A stretch of DNA of 30,632 nt from a virus: positions 1 to 30,632 of IMG/VR virus record IMGVR_UViG_3300006750_000048; one strand, 5' to 3'. Positions within the stretch are counted from its first letter, which is position 1, and every line of letters begins with the position of its first letter. The position numbers were made by a program, and so were the translations under genes. Positions 29,274 to 30,632 of the stretch are shown in pieces. The notes beneath the pieces were generated by a model. It made no database searches, was not told the origin of the DNA, and saw only the letters and a list, made by a program, of their open reading frames with translations.

Positions 29274-29347
29274 AGTCGAAACAGGTCACGAGGTTTGTCG
29301 TGACCTGTCTGACCGGGGATAGTCACCCGGCACTGATGAGACAGACT
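29274..29347 (+). ncRNA. Hammerhead ribozyme, type II, copy 8
   Basis: AGTC-GAAA 29274-29281, starting on the base after a TAA. Helix III 29281-29308 is the same as in copies 5 and 6. Cleavage triplet GTC ends at C29309. Helix I 29310-29332 (TG, CCGGG/CCCGG, CA). Core CTGATGA 29333-29339; GAC 29340-29342. Loop I AGTC (29321-29324) is complementary to GACT (29344-29347). SD AGGAGA follows. Confidence 0.94.
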
Positions 29348-29365
29348 TCTCAGGAGATATGATAA

Positions 29366-30169
29366 ATGAAAATACTTGATACCATACAATTCTCGGCATT
29401 GCTCAGTTCAATTGGTGAGGCTATCAATCCGACACCTCCGGGTAACTGGAAAGAAAGTCTGGCTGACGCATTTGACATGCTTCAGCACGTGCCTGAACTG
29501 GGTGATGATAAAATGTGGATCGTGTTACAGGAAGAAACCTGTACAACATTCTCGGCATATGATCCAGACACGTATCCGTTCAGTAACGTGTTCTTGTCAC
29601 GTGCTGCCGCTATGCGAGCAGTGCGTGACCAGTACAAAAGTTATCTCGCATTCATGGAAAAGGATCGATCACCTGACGATGACTCGGTACATGAACTGTT
29701 CGATGACCTGACTGCAAAGCGCACGTTGTCACCTCTGCCTGTGGAGTTCATCTGGGAGGACACGAAGAATTCTATCGTGTACTGCAAGTGGACTGTCATG
29801 TCGGTATCGGTAATCGAACCGGATCAGACTCTGCCGCACATCGACAGGGAGAAACTGGCACGTGACTTTATCGAAGAGATGCGCAAGTTCACCACACCTG
29901 AACAGCGTGTAAACATCGATGTCGAGAATGACTTGGTGTCGAATGATGGTACGTGTGCATCGCACGACTATTGTGATGCCAATGTCATAATGATGATCGC
30001 ACTGCAACACCAGACGGATTACTTCAATACTGGTGACGATGAACTGTGCAACGACATCAAAGCTGCATGGGATCGTGCGAAGGTGATCGGGTTTGGTACG
30101 AACCTCGATGACATTGCAGAGTTCACTGGTGCTGAGGCACGACTAGACTATTACGAGGTACGACCATAG
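29366..30169 (+). CDS. 267-aa acidic early protein
   Basis: ATG at 29366 after CAGGAGATATGATAA. It is the largest early gene in the window. The product (MKILDTIQFSALLSSIGEAI, then KESLADAFDMLQHVPELGDD) is acidic, with helical and beta segments (KMWIVLQEETCTTFSAYDPD; RAAAMRAVRDQYKSYLAFME; VEFIWEDTKNSIVYCKWTVM; SHDYCDANVIMMIALQHQTD). I see no catalytic motif, membrane segment or signal peptide. It stands alone on its predicted processed RNA (29310-30222). Function unknown. Confidence 0.75.
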   Translation: MKILDTIQFSALLSSIGEAINPTPPGNWKESLADAFDMLQHVPELGDDKMWIVLQEETCTTFSAYDPDTYPFSNVFLSRAAAMRAVRDQYKSYLAFMEKDRSPDDDSVHELFDDLTAKRTLSPLPVEFIWEDTKNSIVYCKWTVMSVSVIEPDQTLPHIDREKLARDFIEEMRKFTTPEQRVNIDVENDLVSNDGTCASHDYCDANVIMMIALQHQTDYFNTGDDELCNDIKAAWDRAKVIGFGTNLDDIAEFTGAEARLDYYEVRP

Positions 30170-30181
30170 CGATCCAAACTA

Positions 30182-30260
30182 AGTCGAAACGGGAAACCTG
30201 GCAAACGCCAGGTTTACCCGTCTGACCGGGTTTAGTCACCCGGCACTGATGAGACAGACT
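30182..30260 (+). ncRNA. Hammerhead ribozyme, type II, copy 9
   Basis: AGTC-GAAA 30182-30189, 12 bases after a TAG stop. Helix III 30189-30221 (ACGGG/CCCGT and AAACCTGG/CCAGGTTT with one bulged A), like copy 3. Cleavage triplet GTC ends at C30222. Helix I 30223-30245 (TG, CCGGG/CCCGG, CA) with loop TTTAGTCA. Core CTGATGA 30246-30252; GAC 30253-30255. Loop I AGTC (30234-30237) is complementary to GACT (30257-30260). Confidence 0.94.
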
Positions 30261-30276
30261 TCTCAGGAGATATGAT

Positions 30277-30632
30277 ATGAACAAAATAGTCAGGACATAC
30301 GCCAAAGAATGGAGCAAAGATGGGTTTAGCATAACCGAATTTACTATGGATAATCTGGTTTTAGTTTTCTCGTCAGATGATGATAGTGAAACTGGGAAAG
30401 GATGGTATTTGCAGAAGTTTCCCGATGGGGCTACTTCCCAATTATTTAGAACTAGTGCAGAGGGGATGGAGGCTTATCGGACTGATAAGCTAAAGTTTGG
30501 AGAGACTTTTGAACGTGAAGTGGAACCGGTCTGCGTAGCAACGCATCGTGACTGTGCCACCTTGCGAGAGAATCATCGTCATCTGCTTTCTTGGCTTTTA
30601 CAGCAGGTTCAGAGTCACAACCAGTATCCGCC
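30277..30632 (+). CDS. Mosaic early protein, cut by the right window edge
   Basis: ATG at 30277 after CAGGAGATATGAT; another ATG at 30272 is closed at once. The frame stays open for 118 codons to the edge. The N-terminus MNKIVRTYAKEWSKDG resembles the start of the 26398 gene (MYKIVRSYKKDW), including a shared ACAAAATAGTCAG at DNA level. A later HRDCATLRENHRHL resembles RDCAILRENLRQI near the end of the 28489 gene. The middle (NLVLVFSSDDDSETGKGWYL) is unique. It looks assembled from parts of its neighbours. Function unknown; the end is missing. Confidence 0.65.
   Translation, partial: MNKIVRTYAKEWSKDGFSITEFTMDNLVLVFSSDDDSETGKGWYLQKFPDGATSQLFRTSAEGMEAYRTDKLKFGETFEREVEPVCVATHRDCATLRENHRHLLSWLLQQVQSHNQYP

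Noticed and set aside
23587-30260. CRISPR-like or simple dispersed repeats
   Set aside because: The nine repeats are spaced by genes of 216-2000 bases, differ in sequence where they keep pairing, and carry the complete hammerhead core, so a repeat-spacer array does not fit.
23587-30260. Rho-independent terminators at the helix III hairpins
   Set aside because: The hairpins are followed by CTGACCGGGG or similar and not by a T run, and the constant CTGATGA and GAAA positions are unexplained by a terminator.
1-30632. tRNA or rRNA genes, integrase, RNA polymerase or DNA polymerase genes
   Set aside because: I looked for these to classify the phage and found none in this window. Lifestyle (lytic or temperate) therefore cannot be decided from it.

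Overview
The window is part of the genome of a tailed double-stranded DNA bacteriophage, probably short-tailed (podovirus-like). It has no ribosomal or tRNA genes and no host metabolic genes. It splits at about 22.3-22.9 kb into two divergent transcription units. The host cannot be named from the sequence; Shine-Dalgarno (SD) sites of GGAG/GAGG type indicate a bacterial host. Both ends of the window cut through genes.

Left two thirds (1-22,250, minus strand) is the late, virion operon, read right to left. The order is: a 54-aa protein, terminase small subunit, a basic 71-aa protein, a protein with an HEFGH zinc-protease motif, a block of proteins that look surface-exposed (LamG-like lectin, a second beta-rich protein, a PhoD-like metallophosphoesterase with a C-terminal beta-sandwich), terminase large subunit, a 140-aa protein, portal, a 111-aa protein, scaffold, major capsid protein, a possible decoration protein, a strong intrinsic terminator, then tail adaptor, tail nozzle-like protein, an S74 tail fibre, a coiled-coil virion protein, a GNAT acetyltransferase, a membrane-active virion protein and a Pro/Gln/Gly-rich protein cut by the left edge. 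Most neighbours overlap by 1-20 nt (TGATG, TAATG or ATGA junctions), so translation is probably coupled.

The hinge (22,251-22,943) carries a 12-bp perfect hairpin in the leader of the late operon, a likely unannotated 45-aa minus-strand gene, an AT-rich tract and candidate promoters.

Right third (22,944-30,632, plus strand) is an early or accessory region of about twenty small genes, mostly of unknown function. Its outstanding feature is a series of nine intergenic elements that each match the hammerhead self-cleaving ribozyme, in the type II permutation: GTC-GAAA, closed helix III ending in GTC (cleavage site), closed helix I, CTGATGA-GAC. In every copy the loop of helix I is complementary to the bases just after the 3' GAC, and this pairing covaries in three sequence classes, as expected for a tertiary contact. 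Each element starts at or just after the stop codon of one gene and ends just before the SD site of the next. If active, the ribozymes would cut the polycistronic early transcript into mono-, di- and oligocistronic mRNAs, each with a 5' hairpin (helix I) and a 3' hairpin (helix III). That outcome resembles RNase III processing of T7 early mRNA but would be RNA-catalysed and phage-encoded. This is the main discovery candidate of the window.
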